From assembly GCA_964017235.1 (NCBI GenBank), contig OZ024936.1:37904040-37968039 (forward strand): a DNA stretch of 64,000 nt. Reading direction: 5' to 3'. A program made the translations under genes and the position numbers. The notes under the pieces are model-generated. The model saw nothing but the letters and a program-made list of their open reading frames with translations. It had not been told where the DNA came from and made no database searches. This DNA comes from Sabellastarte sp. h YS-2021. Taxonomy: Eukaryota; Annelida; Polychaeta; Sabellida; Sabellidae. Every line of letters starts with the position of its first letter. Position 1 is the first letter of the stretch. Below, piece after piece: positions 20,930 through 32,400 of the stretch.

Positions 20930-21512
20930 CGAAATTCATGCTTGGACTTTTGACTCCTTCAGTCGGAAAAGGGATTGGTCACAAGTTACTTTTTCACCTT
21001 CAACTGCTTTCATAGCCAAAAATCAGTTGGCTTCGGAGGGACCCTTGGCTATTCAACCTGTGATTATTCCTGCTTTGAAACCCACATTAGATCCATCTTT
21101 GGTACAAGATAGGTCTCTTTGCCCAGTGAGATCTTTCAGATATTACCTTGATAAGACAAAAGATCTGAGGAAAGGCAAGAAACTTCTTTTTGTAGCTATT
21201 AAAGAGGGCTACTCAAAAGATATTTCAAAGGCTACTATATCATCTTGGATTAAGCAGTCTATCATTTTGGCATATCAAAAGTCTGATCAGGAAGTTCAAA
21301 CTGTTTCCCAAGTCAAGGCACATGAGGTTAGAGCTTTGGCTGCCTCTTTGGCTTTTAAGGGAGGAGTTGCTTTGGATGAGATTATGGCTTCCTGTTTTTG
21401 GAGAAGCCATTCTACTTTCACAAATTTTTACCTCAAAGATTTGTGCTGGCATAATGGTGAGGTTATGAAGATTGGGCCTGTAGTTACGGCTCAACATATT
21501 GTAAATTGTTAA
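20390..21512 (+). pseudogene. DIRS F2 tyrosine recombinase, one homopolymer frame change
   Basis: The N-terminal SAM-like domain lies before 20890 (VYDSRWAIFQKW, ADFFNHLFIDKNLKPRTIAG). The catalytic domain follows at 20901-21512 after a +1 shift at a T8 run (20892-20899). Catalytic residues are Arg in ASGKRCSEIHAW (near 20925), H-x-x-R in HEVRAL (21321-21332), the CFWRSH block and Tyr in NFYLKDL (21429-21431). The C-terminus is KIGPVVTAQHIVNC followed by TAA. The N-terminal region overlaps the RT end by about 220 bases. The rest of the protein is well preserved, so a single-base error in the run would be enough to explain the break. Confidence 0.9.
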
Positions 21513-21890
21513 TAGGTAATGTCATTATTAATATTTTATTATTATAATGTCATTGTATTTGAATATGTTATTTTGAAGCCTGTATTTGTTTTAGGTTCTT
21601 ATATTTGGCTTCTTGTGTTTCAGATGTGTTCTGAGGTGTTGTACAGCTGTAAATAGACCATTTTGTTAGCTGTTAGTTTGCTGTTTGATGAGTTTAGAGG
21701 TGGTGGTGTGAACGGTATCAACATATGGAGTATGACTTCCACAGCATTACTCAACAGTCCGACTTCCTTGTGGTTGAGGTGAGTCTGAGTGTGAATGCCT
21801 GTATGCTTGTGGTGTGTTTTATTTACTGTTCATGTGGTTGTTACTAGGTCTGTATTTCTAGTACTGCCCGCCATCCATGAAGGCTGCATT

Positions 21891-21993
21891 CAGCTATGGT
21901 CAGGAAATGGTAAGTGTATTTTTCGCAATAAAATTGAAAAATTTTGTTGTAATTTTAATTTTTATTAGATAAATACTTACCATTTCCTGACCA
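21891..21993 (+). repeat. DIRS F2 internal complementary region
   Basis: It runs from CAGCTATGGTCAGGAAATGG to CCATTTCCTGACC. The joint near 21932-21935 fuses the inverse of the left end (TTTTTCGCAATAAAA) to the inverse of the right end (TTGAAAAATTTTG), which sets the element ends at 16551 and 22256. Confidence 0.92.
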
Positions 21994-22045
21994 GGATAGT
22001 CCCCCCCCCCCCCGCGGATTCAGTACTAGGCTACTAGGGGTGAGC

Positions 22046-22256
22046 TTTGCAACAAAAACAATGAATGGCACCTATTGGCGTGGTCACATGCCCATTGGGG
22101 GGCTTCCTAGTCCACACTCACTCACTGGCTTCTTAAGGTAGCTTAAAACGTTTCTCAACGTTGGCCAGTGAGTTGGATGGCACCAACAAATAGCTATGGT
22201 CAGGAAATGGTAAGTATTTATCTAATAAAAATTAAAATTACAACAAAATTTTTCAA
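22046..22256 (+). repeat. DIRS F2 right inverted terminal repeat
   Basis: This is the inverse of 16551-16740, with terminal extension TAAGTATTTATCTAATAAAA to TTTTTCAA that is specific to the right end and is found inverted in the ICR. Confidence 0.9.
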
Positions 22257-22550
22257 ATATATATAATAAAAAAAAAAAAAAAAAAAAAAAAAATACTGTG
22301 CTTTGCTTCCTTCGGGAGGTTTACTTCTTCTTATTATGGGACTGAACTCACCCCTCTCTTCCCTTACCTCAGAGCAAGTCTGTTAAAAAAGGGGGGGGGA
22401 TAAATAATTGGTTGACCGGCTTCCGGTAACCTACTGTAGCCTTAAGGGTTTCTGACCTCAAGGTCGACCCAGGCCTGAAAGAAATTTTGTTCTGTTATGA
22501 GTTCACCTAAGTCCCTAGTAACTTACCCGCCGACCAAGCGGTAGTTATTC

Positions 22551-22646
22551 AGCATTTGTCCATTGGATAGGATGTATTAACGCAATAAAATTGCAAATTT
22601 AATAAGTAAATTAAATTTTTATAAGTTAATACCCTATCCAATGGAC
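22551..22646 (+). repeat. DIRS F1 internal complementary region
   Basis: It runs from CAGCATTTGTCCATTGGATA to CCCTATCCAATGGAC. The joint CGCAATAAAATTGCAAATTT fuses the inverse left and right termini. It includes right-end sequence that, in this copy, is separated from the rest of the terminus by the H1 insertion. Confidence 0.9.
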
Positions 22647-22724
22647 ACGCAAGACCCTCCCCCCGACCCCGCTATCAACTTACTAGGGGTCTAATAGGAT
22701 TAGACAACGAAAAAGATGCTATGA

Positions 22725-22902
22725 CGTCACGTTGTCTAGACAGGAAGGAAGTACGACACGCCATCTGGCGAGTGCACTGGTACTAGGGACCGGCCGGCCA
22801 GTGGAGACACAGGATGTCTTTTTCTGACGTTTGGCCGCCCGGTGTGCGCCGACCGGAATAGCATTTATCCATTGGATAGGGTATTAACTTATAAAAATTT
22901 AA
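22725..22902 (+). repeat. DIRS F1 right inverted terminal repeat (interrupted)
   Basis: This is the inverse of 11071-11262, followed by right-specific GTATTAACTTATAAAAATTT up to AA at 22902, where H1 begins. The missing terminal 20 bases resume at 26569. Confidence 0.9.
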
Positions 22903-22904
22903 TT

Positions 22905-22930
22905 GTATCCCCGACGCGAAGCGGGGATAC
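22905..22930 (+). other. H1 5'-terminal stem-loop
   Basis: GTATCCCCG pairs with CGGGGATAC around an 8-base loop. The related H3 ends (48491-48517 and 52192-52217) have ATATCCCC pairing with GGGGATAT, a compensated change at the outer pair. Confidence 0.85.
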
Positions 22931-22976
22931 TATGGATTCATCATCGTTGTCGTCTGCGCCCTCGTCCACGTCCGCA

Positions 22977-23450
22977 GAGATTTCTTGTTAGCGACCTACA
23001 GTCCACATTTCTTTCCGGATTTTTTTCATATTTGGCAGGTGGCTTCATATGGTAGAAGACTCGCCACCCTATCTTTTTGGTAGGCTTTATGTCTAAATTA
23101 GGCCTGTGGTAGACAAAAATGTCTAAAATGTGGAATATTGCTTGTTAGCGATCTACAGTCCACATTTCTTTCAGGATTTCTTTCATATTTGGCAGGTGGC
23201 TTGATATGGTAGAGGACTCGCCACCCTATCTTTTTGGTAGGCTTTATGTCTAAATTAGGCCTGTGGTAGACAAAAATGTCTAAAATGTGGAATATTGCTT
23301 GTTAGCGACCTACAGTCCACATTTCTTTCCAGATTTCTTTCATATTTGGCAGGTGGCTTGATATGCTAGAGGACTCGCCACCCTATCTTTTTGGTAGGCT
23401 TTATGTCTAAATTAGGCCTGTGGTAGACAAAAATGTCTAAAATGCATTAA
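22977..23450 (+). repeat. 157-bp tandem repeat, three units
   Basis: CTTGTTAGCG recurs at 22984, 23141 and 23298, an exact 157-bp period. Units share TACAGTCCACATTTCTTTC, GACTCGCCACCCTATC and TAAATTAGGCCTGTGG. The TAAATTAGGCCTGTGG word reappears near 24715. Confidence 0.9.
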
Positions 23451-23459
23451 AAGTCATGA

Positions 23460-24580
23460 AATCATGCACTAAATCACTTATAACTTGAAAAGTGTTGCAT
23501 TTAGAGCATTTTGTTAAAATATGTTATTCAGATACTTTTTTCATAGCTACAACATGGTGAGTAACTTGGGTGTCTGTCTCAATAGCTAAGTGAGTAATAG
23601 CTACTTTTGGGCTTTTCAGTAACTTCCATCATGAGTAAAATCACTTGTAACTTGAAAACTATTGCATTTACACAATTTTGCATAAATATGTTATTCAGCT
23701 ACTTTTGGGTCAGCTATAACATAGTAAAATTTCAGACCTGTAGCTCATGGCATAGCTGAGTAATAGCTACTTTTAGGTTATCACTGTTGAGTAAATTACT
23801 TATAACTTCAAAAGTATTACATTTAGAGTATTTTGTTTCAATATGTTATTCACCTATTTCGGAGTCAGCTATAACATAGTGAAGTTCCAGACCTGTGGCT
23901 CATTGCATAGCTGAGTAATAGCTACTTTGAAGTTCACACTGTTGAGTAAATCAGTTGTAGTTGGAAAACTATTGCATTTACAGAAATTTGTGTAAATATG
24001 TTATTCAGCTACTTTTGGGTCAGCTATAACATAGTGAAATTACAGACCTGTAGCTCATGGCACAACTGAGCAATAGCTATTTTCAGGTACTGACTGTTGA
24101 GTAAATGACTTGTAACTTGAAAAATATTGCATTTGGAGTATTTTGTTAAAATATGTTGTTCACCTACTTTTGGGTCAGCTATAACATCGTGAAATTACAG
24201 ACTTATAGCTCATGGCATAGCTGAGCAATAGCTATTTTCAGGTTCTCACTATTGAGTAAATCAGTTGTAACTTGAAAACTATTGCATTTACAGTATTTTG
24301 CTTAAATATGTTGTTCACCTAATTTTGGGTCAGCTATAACATAGAAAAAATTCAGACATGTAGCTCATTGCATAGCTGAGTAATAGCTACTTTGAGGTTA
24401 TCACTGTTGAGTAAATCAGTTATAACGTGAAAACTATTACATTTACAGTATTTTGTTTAAATATGTTATTCATATAATTTTTGGTCAGCTATAACAGACT
24501 GAAATTGCAGACCTCTATGTCATGGCATAGCTTACCAATATCTACTTTCAGGTTCTCACTGTTGAGTAAATCATTGTATC
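23460..24580 (+). repeat. 155-bp tandem repeat, about seven units
   Basis: The word ATATGTTATTCA or its variants recurs at 23524, 23691, 23846, 24001, 24156, 24311 and 24466. After the first step (167) the period is exactly 155 bp. Units share GTAACTTGAAAACTATTGCA, GGGTCAGCTATAACATAG and CATAGCTGAGTAATAGCTAC. Identity among units looks moderate. The same unit occurs at 8140-8540, inside the macrosatellite and near 48240-48480. Confidence 0.9.
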
Positions 24581-24759
24581 CACTGGATAGCCGCAGTGTG
24601 TAGAGAGATTTCACCATTACCGCTCTAACGAAAAAAAATATTATAGCTAGCCTTCTCAAGTTTGCAAGATATATTAGAGGGTGCACCACAGTATTCTATT
24701 GGTAGGCTTTATGTCTAAATTAGGCCTGTGGCTAAATTACTTGCCTACTAAAAATGAGT

Positions 24760-26190
24760 AATTCTGCATTTTCTCTAAAAGTATTGCAGATAGCAAATTT
24801 TTATTAAATAACTCAATCACCTACTTTTGGGAGAGCTTCCACATGCTGAAGTTCCAGACCTGTAGGTAATTACTCACCTACTCAAAATGAGTAAATGCGA
24901 ATTATCTCTAAATGTATTGCTGATAGCCAATTTTTCTCAAATAACTCATTCACCTACTTTTGGGAGAGCTTTCACTTGGTGAAGTTTCAGACCCATAGGT
25001 AATTACTCACCTACTCAAAATGAGTAAATGCAAATTATCTCTAAAAGTATTGCAGATAGCCAATTTTTGTCAAATAACTCCTTCACCTACTTTTGGGAGA
25101 GCTTTCACTTGGTGAAGTTTCAGACCCGTAGGTAATTACTCACCTACTGAAAATGAGTAAATGCAAATTATCTCTAAAAGTATTCCAGATAGCCAATTTT
25201 TGTCAAATAACTCCTTCACCTACTTTTGGGAGACCTTTCACTTGGTGAAGTTTCAGACCTGTAGCTAATTATTCACCTACTCAAAATGAGTAAATGCTAA
25301 TTATCTCTAAAAGTATTCCAGATAGCCAAGTTTTGTCAAATAACTCCTTCACCTACTTTTGGGAGACCTTTCACTTGGTGAAGTTTCAGACCTGTAGCTA
25401 ATTATTCACCTACTCAAAATGAGTAAATGCTAATTATCTCTAAAAGTATTGCAGATAGCCAATTTTTCTCAAATAACTCATTCACCTACTTTTGGGAGAG
25501 CTTTCACTTGGTGAAGTTTCAGACCCGTAGGTAATTACTCACCTACTCAAAATGAGTAAATGCAAATTATCTCTAAAAGTATTGCAGATAGCCAATTTTT
25601 GTCAAATAACTCCTTCACCTACTTTTGGGAGAGCTTTCACTTGGTGAAGTTTCAGACCCGTAGGTAATTACTCACCTACTGAAAATGAGTAAATGCAAAT
25701 TATCTCTAAAAGTATTCCAGATAGCCAATTTTTGTCAAATAACTCCTTCACCTACTTTTGGGAGACCTTTCACTTGGTGAAGTTTCAGACCCGTATGTAA
25801 TTACTCACCTACTGAAAATGAGTAAATGCAAATTATCTCTAAAAGTATTCCAGATAGCCAATTTTTGTCAAATACCTCCTTCACCTACTTTTGGGAGACC
25901 TTTCACTTGGTGAAGTTTCAGACCTGTAGCTAATTATTCACCTACTCAAAATGAGTAAATGCTAATTATCTCTAAAAGTATTCCAGATAGCCAAGTTTTG
26001 TCAAATAACTCCTTCACCTACTTTTGGGAGACCTTTCACTTGGTGAAGTTTCAGACCCGTAGCTAATTATTCACCTACTCAAAATGAGTAAATGCTAATT
26101 ATCTCTAAAAGTATTGCAGATAGCCAATTTTTCTCAAATAACTCATTCACCTACTTTTGGGAGAGCTTTCACTTGGTGAAGTTTCAGACT
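24760..26190 (+). repeat. 133-bp tandem repeat, about ten units
   Basis: GTAAATGC recurs at 24891, 25024, 25157, 25290, 25423, 25556, 25689, 25822, 25955 and 26088, each exactly 133 bp apart. Unit variants differ at fixed positions (ATTGCAG or ATTCCAG, CTACTCAAA or CTACTGAAA, AATTTTTG or AAGTTTTG). From 25024 on they follow the order A-B-C-D-A-B-B-C-D. Confidence 0.93.
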
Positions 26191-26537
26191 CACCAAATTA
26201 TCTCTAGAAGTATTGCAGATAGCCAATATTTCTCAAATAACTCATTAATATGAAAACAACTTATAGGAAGTCATGGGCTGCAAATCTTTTCATGTGGTCA
26301 GATTTGACCTTGGGCCCCTCCTGCTTATTATTGGTCCTAGAGGTTTGCCATGTGAAAACGACTTATAGGAAATCATGGGCTGCGAATCTTTTGATGTGGT
26401 CAGACTTCACCTTGGGCCCTGCTACAGGGTCAAATAAGGGTAGCCAAACTTAAAAGTGCTTTCAGCTTACTTATTAACGAAAAATGCTGTTTATCTTCTA
26501 AACTATGTTAGTTGGCCTTTGTCGGTGGATGCATCCA

Positions 26538-26568
26538 GCATCTGGCCACAGATGCGTCCTTAGTCTAG
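26538..26568 (+). other. H1 3'-terminal stem-loop and CTAG end
   Basis: GCATCTG pairs perfectly with CAGATGC around the loop GCCA, followed by GTCCTTAGTCTAG and host T at 26569. The relative at 8920-8950 has a 6-bp stem and the same spacing to CTAG. Confidence 0.85.
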
Positions 26569-26588
26569 TTTACTTATTAAATTTGCAA

Positions 26589-27685
26589 TTTCATGGGTAA
26601 GGAAAACATACTAGATTTACTGTATTTGACAGAGCACAAGTCAAGTTTTTAACTGTATTCATTTCTATCAATTTCACTGTGTGTAACAAACAGTTTATAT
26701 CCACTTTTAACAGAAATTATTTTATCCACAATATAGCACTTCCAGAGACATCTATCCATATAGCACACCCTTTTATAACTCAACACAGTCTGCCATGGGA
26801 CCAGGTTTTCAACCTTGTGTATACTGGATATTATAGAAGGTTCTAGAAAGAATGTTAACACAGACTGGAAGATTCTAAAGGAAAAGTTAACATGTCAACA
26901 CTTTTCCAAGAAAAACGGGATGTTTCCCACCATCTCTAAATAGATCATTCCAGTTTTGCACAAATGAGGTCAGCATTAGCTAGACTGATTCTGTAGACTA
27001 CAGAGAAAATCAATAGTTCAGTGTTCTTATATGGTAAAGGAACAAAGGAATTTTGGAGCAGTCGCAACAAACAACAACTGTCCTCTTTAAATGACGGACT
27101 GGCAAATTGCCATTATATGTTACAATAACTCCCACCTCTCAGATCAGAGAGCCTGACCTCAAGTCGGAAAGCTGATAGCTTCTTGCCATTGGTCGGCAGT
27201 TTAGAGTAAAGTATCATGACCAGTTGTATGTACTGGTTTCCTCTGCCCTTGTAACAACCCATCTAAATATAACCAATAAGGTACTTAGGTATAACATAAA
27301 AGACTAAATAAATAAACAGACAATACCAATGTGATATTCTCTATATTATGTCTGTTTTATATCTCAGTATCTCAAAGCTGGTTATCAAGGTGTTCCCTAT
27401 TTTAAGGTGACCTCAAATTCCCTTGTATAAAAGAATTATGTAGAGTTGAAGTTTTTATATACACATGAACAACTTCTCCTCCAAAACTACAAGGCCCAGA
27501 GACATGCTGTTTCGTCTGTTCCCCAGAGCCATTACAAGTGAGGTACCCCCACCCAAAGTATGTTAATTTCAACACTTGATCACAATTTTCTTATTCATTA
27601 TTGCAGGAATTTCTCTCTTATCTTTCATATATGTACTAGGCGACTAGTAGATTCCCTTGTGTGAGTATTAGGCCTGGATTTTTAA
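26589..27685. other. Stretch without recognisable gene
   Basis: This is the right flank of the F1 copy. No ORF with homology was seen. Near 27385-27450 a segment (CCCTATTTTAAGGTGACCT, TATAAAAGAATTATG) resembles repeat sequence at 48650 and 56200, so part of this stretch is old mobile DNA. Confidence 0.4.
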
Positions 27686-27793
27686 AATAATTTTAACGCA
27701 TTAAAATTCATGAAATCATGCACTAAATTAACTTATAACTTAAAAAGTATTTCATTGAGCATTTTGTTAAAATATGTTATTCAGCTACTTTTT

Positions 27794-29495
27794 ACCCCAC
27801 AGCCCTTAAGGGCTGTCAGGGTATTGTTTTCACCCATGGTGTCCGGATGGGCGGGCGGGAGGGCGGAGGGAAATAGTTTGTCCGGGCTGTATCTCTGAAA
27901 CCGTAAGGTGTAGGAAGTTCATACTTGGCAGGGACATTGGTTGGGGGGTGTAGGTGTGCAACGTCATGGTCTGACCTTGATTTGACCTTGCCGTAGTGAC
28001 CTTGAGTTTGAAAATCTTGTCCGGGCTATATCTCGGCAACCATAAGGTATAGGAAGTTGATACTTGGCAGGGACATTAGTTAGGGGTTGTAGGTGTGCAA
28101 CGTCATGGTCTGACCTTGATTTGACCTTTGACCTTGCCGTAGTGACCTTGACCTTTAAATTCTTGTCCGGGCTATATCTCGGAAACCATAAGGTGTAGGA
28201 AGTCGATACTTGGTAGGGACATTGGTTAGGGGGTGTAGCTGTGCAACGTCATGGTCTGACCTTGATTTGACCTTTGACCTTGCCGTAGTGACCTTGACCT
28301 ATAAAATCTTGTCCGGGCTATAGCTTGGAAACCGTAAGGTGTAGGAAGTTGATACTTGGTAGAAACATTGGTTAGGAGTTGTAGGTGTGCAACATCATGG
28401 TCTCTCCTTGATTTGACCTTTGACCTTGCCGTAGTGACCTTGACCTATAAAACCTTGTCTGGGCTATAACTCAGCAACTGTAAGGTGTAGGAAGTTGATA
28501 CTTGGTAGGGACATTGGTTAGGGGGTGTAGGTGTGCAACATCATGGTCTGACCTTGATTTGACCTTTGACCTTGCTGTAGTGATCTTCACCTATAAAATC
28601 TTGTCCGGGCTATATCTCAGAAACCGTAAGGTGTAGGAAGTTGATACTTACTAGGAACATTGGTTAGGAGTTGTAGGTGTGCAACATCATGGTCTGACCT
28701 TGATTTGACCTTTGACCTTGCCGTAGTGACCTTGACCTATAAAACCTTGTCCGGGCTATATCTCAGCAACTGTAAGGTGTAGGAAGTTGATACTTGGTAG
28801 GGACATTGGTTAGGGGGTGTAGGTGTGCAACGTCATGGTCTGACCTTGATTTGACCTTTGACCTTGCTGTAATGTCCTTGACCTATAAAATCTTGTCCAG
28901 GTTATATCTCAGAGACTGTAAGGTGTAGGAAGTTTATACTTGGTAGGGACATTGGTTGAGGGTTTTAGGTGTGCCACGTCATGGTGTAACACTGATTGAC
29001 CTTTGACCTTGCTGTATTGACCTTTAAAATCTTGTTGCACCTTTGGGTCTGTCTGTTGATGCAGATTAAGCACTGTTAAAGTCATATTAGAATTCATTAA
29101 GAATTTCCTTTTGCAAGTTCCCATTGTAACAGATGGAATTTCATCAAGTGAGCCACAGGCTTTTCTCCAACACCACACATAAGCATTCATTGAATGTATT
29201 GCCACTTCTGTATGCATGGGTAATATTCAAAACATCCAAACCATAATTCGGCCATTTTTGGTTTACTGATAAATGTTGTCATTTTATTATTGTCTTGTTT
29301 TAATACTTCATCTTTATATACATTTCTTTTCCTTAGATATTATTTTCTCTACTTAAGCATTATTTGGACCTTAATATAACTGACACTGCTCTGAAAGTAT
29401 CTTGAACTTTGTACTGTTACACTACTTCTATATCTCATGGTGTTGAAAAATATTTCCCCAGGCTGTGGGGTACGGGCATCTCTGATGCTAATTTT
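27794..29495 (+). mobile_element. H2 Helitron-like element, complete, nested in H1 repeats
   Basis: The 5' end is ACCCC followed by the perfect 18-bp palindrome ACAGCCCTTAAGGGCTGT (27799-27816) and a G-quadruplex motif at 27849-27863. Eight repeats of about 146 bp follow (GGTGTAGGAAG at 28192, 28338, 28484, 28630, 28776 and 28922, exactly 146 apart), then a unique tail with CCCCAGGCTGTGGGG and the stem-loop GCATCTCTGATGC (29476-29488). Flanks are H1 sequence. The uninterrupted version at 23530-23560 (TACTTTTTTCATAGCTACAA) shows insertion into a T-run. This resembles the T-T target of Helentron-type elements. No protein is encoded. Confidence 0.8.
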
Positions 29496-32400
29496 TCTAT
29501 AGCTACAACATGGTAAATAACTTGGGTGTCTATCCCTGTAGCTAAGTGAGTAATGGCTACTTTCTGACTTTTCAGTACCATAATGAGTAAAATCAGTTGT
29601 AACTTGAAGACTTGCATTTAGAGAATTTTGTGTACGTTATAAGCTACTTTTGGGTCAGCTATAACATAGTAAAATTGCAGAGTCGTAGCTCATGGAATAG
29701 CTGAGCAATAGCTATTTTCAGGTTCTCACTGTTGAGTAAATGAGTTGTAACTTAAAAACTATTGCATTTACAGTATTTTGTTTAAATATGCTGTTCACCT
29801 ACTTTTGGGTCAACTATAGCATTAAATGAAATTGCAGACCTGTAGGTCATGGCATAGCTGAGTATTACTTAGTGAGTAATAGCTACTTTCAGCTTCTCAC
29901 TGTTGAGTAAATCAGAAGGCACTTGAAAACCATTGCATTTACAGCATTTCTTTAAATATGTTAATCACCTACTTATGGATCAGCTATAACATAGTGAAAA
30001 TGTAGACCTGTAGCTCATGGCATAGCTGAGCAATAGATACATTCAGCTTCTCACTGTTGAATAAATAAATTGGTTCTTGAAAAACTATTCCATTTAAAGT
30101 ATTTTCTTTATATATGTTATTCACCTCCTTTTGGGTAAGCTACACCATAATAAAATGGCAGACCAGATGTTCATTGCATAGCTGAATAATAGCTACTTTC
30201 ATGTTCTCACTGTTTAGTAAATAAGTTGTTACTTGAAAACTATTGCATTTACAGTATTTTCGTCATATATGTTATTCACCTACTTTGGGGTCAGCTATAA
30301 AATAGTAAAATTCCCTTTTTACCTCACAGTCCTTAAGGGCTGTCGGGGTATTGTTTTCACCCATGGCGGGCGGGCGGCGGGAAAAAGTTTGTCCGGGCTG
30401 TATCTCAGAAACCGTAAGGTATAGGAAGTTGATACTTGGTAGGGACATTGGTTAGGGGGTGTAGGTGTGCAACGTCATGGTCTGACCTTGATTTGACCTT
30501 TGACCTTGCCGTAGTGACCTTGAGTTTGAAAATCTTGTCCGGGCTATATCTCGGAAACCGTAAGGTGTAGGAAGTTGATACTTGGTAGGGACATTGGTTA
30601 GGGGGTGTAGGTGTGCAACGTCATGGTCTGACCTTGATTTGACCTTTGACCTTGCCGTAGTGACCTTGACCTATAACATCTTGTCCGGGCTGTATCTCAG
30701 AAACCGTAAGGTATAGGAAGTTGATACTTGGTAGGGACATTGGTTAGGGGGTGTAGGTGTGCAACGTCATGGTCTGACCTTGATTTGACCTTTGACCTTG
30801 CTGTAATGTCCTTGACCTATAAAATCTTGTCCAGGTTATATCTCAGAGACTGTAAGGTGTAGGAAGTTTATACTTGGTAGGGACATTGGTTGAGGGTTTT
30901 AGGTGTGCCACGTCATGGTGTAACACTGATTGACCTTTGACCTTGCTGTATTGACCTTTAAAATCTTGTTGCACCTTTGGGTCTGTCTGTTGATGCAGAT
31001 TAAGCACTGTTAAAGTCATATTAGAATTCATTAAGAATTTCCTTTTGCAAGTTCCCATTGTAACAGATGGAATTTCATAAAGTGAGCCACAGGCTTTTCT
31101 CCAACACCACACATAAGCATTCATTGAATGTATTGCCACTTCTGTATGCATGGGTAATATTCAAAACATCCAAACCATAATTCGGCCATTTTTGGTTTAC
31201 TGATAATTGTTGTCATTTTATTATTGTCTTGTTTTAATACTTCATCTTTATATACATTTCTTTTCCTTAGATATTATTTTCTCTACTTAAGCATTATTTG
31301 GACCTTAATATAACTGACACTGCTCTGAAAGTATCTTGAACTTTGTACTGTTACACTACTTCTATATCTCATGGTGTTGAAAAATATTTCCCCAGGCTGT
31401 GGGGTACGGGCATCTCTGATGCTATTTTTTCTATAGCTACAACATGGTAAATAACTTGGGTGTCTATCCCTGTAGCTAAGTGAGTAATGGCTACTTTCTG
31501 ACTTTTCAGTACCATAATGAGTAAAATCAGTTGTAACTTGAAGACTTGCATTTAGAGAATTTTGTGTACATTATAAGCTACTTTTGGGTCAGCTATAACA
31601 TAGTAAAATTGCAGAGTCGTAGCTCATGGAATAGCTGAGCAATAGCTATTTTCAGGTTCTCACTGTTGAGTAAATGAGTTGTAACTTAAAAACTATTGCA
31701 TTTACAGTATTTTGTTTAAATATGCTGTTCACCTACTTTTGGGTCAACTATAGCATTAAATGAAATTGCAGACCTGTAGGTCATGGCATAGCTGAGTATT
31801 ACTTAGTGAGTAATAGCTACTTTCAGCTTCTCACTGTTGAGTAAATCAGAAGGCACTTGAAAACCATTGCATTTACAGCATTTCTTTAAATATGTTAATC
31901 ACCTACTTATGGATCAGCTATAACATAGTGAAAATGTAGACCTGTAGCTCATGGCATAGCTGAGCAATAGATACATTCAGCTTCTCACTGTTGAATAAAT
32001 AAATTGGTTCTTGAAAAACTATTCCATTTAAAGTATTTTCTTTATATATGTTATTCACCTCCTTTTGGGTAAGCTACACCATAATAAAATGGCAGACCAG
32101 ATGTTCATTGCATAGCTGAATAATAGCTACTTTCATGTTCTCACTGTTTAGTAAATAAGTTGTTACTTGAAAACTATTGCATTTACAGTATTTTCGTCAT
32201 ATATGTTATTCACCTACTTTGGGGTCAGCTATAAAATAGTAAAATTCCCTTTTTACCTCACAGTCCTTAAGGGCTGTCGGGGTATTGTTTTCACCCATGG
32301 CGGGCGGGCGGCGGGAAAAAGTTTGTCCGGGCTGTATCTCAGAAACCGTAAGGTATAGGAAGTTGATACTTGGTAGGGACATTGGTTAGGGGGTGTAGGT

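Larger units (their letters stand above)
16551..22256 (+). mobile_element. DIRS F2, nearly complete copy nested in F1
   Basis: Ends are TTTTATTGCG at 16551 and TTTTTCAA at 22256, fixed by the ICR at 21891-21993, which joins both ends. It has gag, RT-RNase H and YR in the same order and frame relation as F1. The flanks are GTATAT on the left and ATATAT on the right, so no long target duplication is present, as expected for recombinase-mediated integration at short homology. Bases 21513-21890 are an AT-rich 3' region without a gene. A C-run (about 22002-22012) precedes the right repeat. Confidence 0.92.
22903..26568 (+). mobile_element. H1 Helitron-like non-autonomous element with tandem-repeat core
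   Basis: The 5' end is TTGTATCCCCG with a perfect terminal stem-loop (22905-22930). The 3' end is a perfect 7-bp stem-loop (26538-26555) followed by GTCCTTAGTCTAG. The element sits between A and T of the F1 terminus, whose empty form is known from the copy at 46910-46945, so both ends are supported. A stem-loop, CTAG and following T are Helitron hallmarks. The 5' end does not start with TC as in canonical Helitrons. No Rep-helicase is encoded. The core is four successive repeat modules of 157, 155, 133 and about 147 bp. Confidence 0.8.
11071..26588 (+). mobile_element. DIRS F1 full-length copy, split by two nested insertions
   Basis: The left end is AATTTTATTGCGG at 11071. Gag, RT-RNase H and YR follow to 16506. 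The element is then interrupted by a complete F2 DIRS (16551-22256) and resumes with a poly-A tract, the ICR (22551-22646) and the right terminal repeat. That repeat is split after 22902 by an H1 element, and the last 20 bases (TTTACTTATTAAATTTGCAA) are found at 26569-26588. The intact right end of the copy at 43730-46945 shows the undivided sequence. Net length without insertions is about 6.1 kb. Bases 22257-22550 hold a run of about 30 A and no gene. Confidence 0.88.

Noticed and set aside
22977..26190. CRISPR-like array
   Set aside because: The repeats are 133-157 bp, directly adjacent, without spacers, in animal-type DNA.
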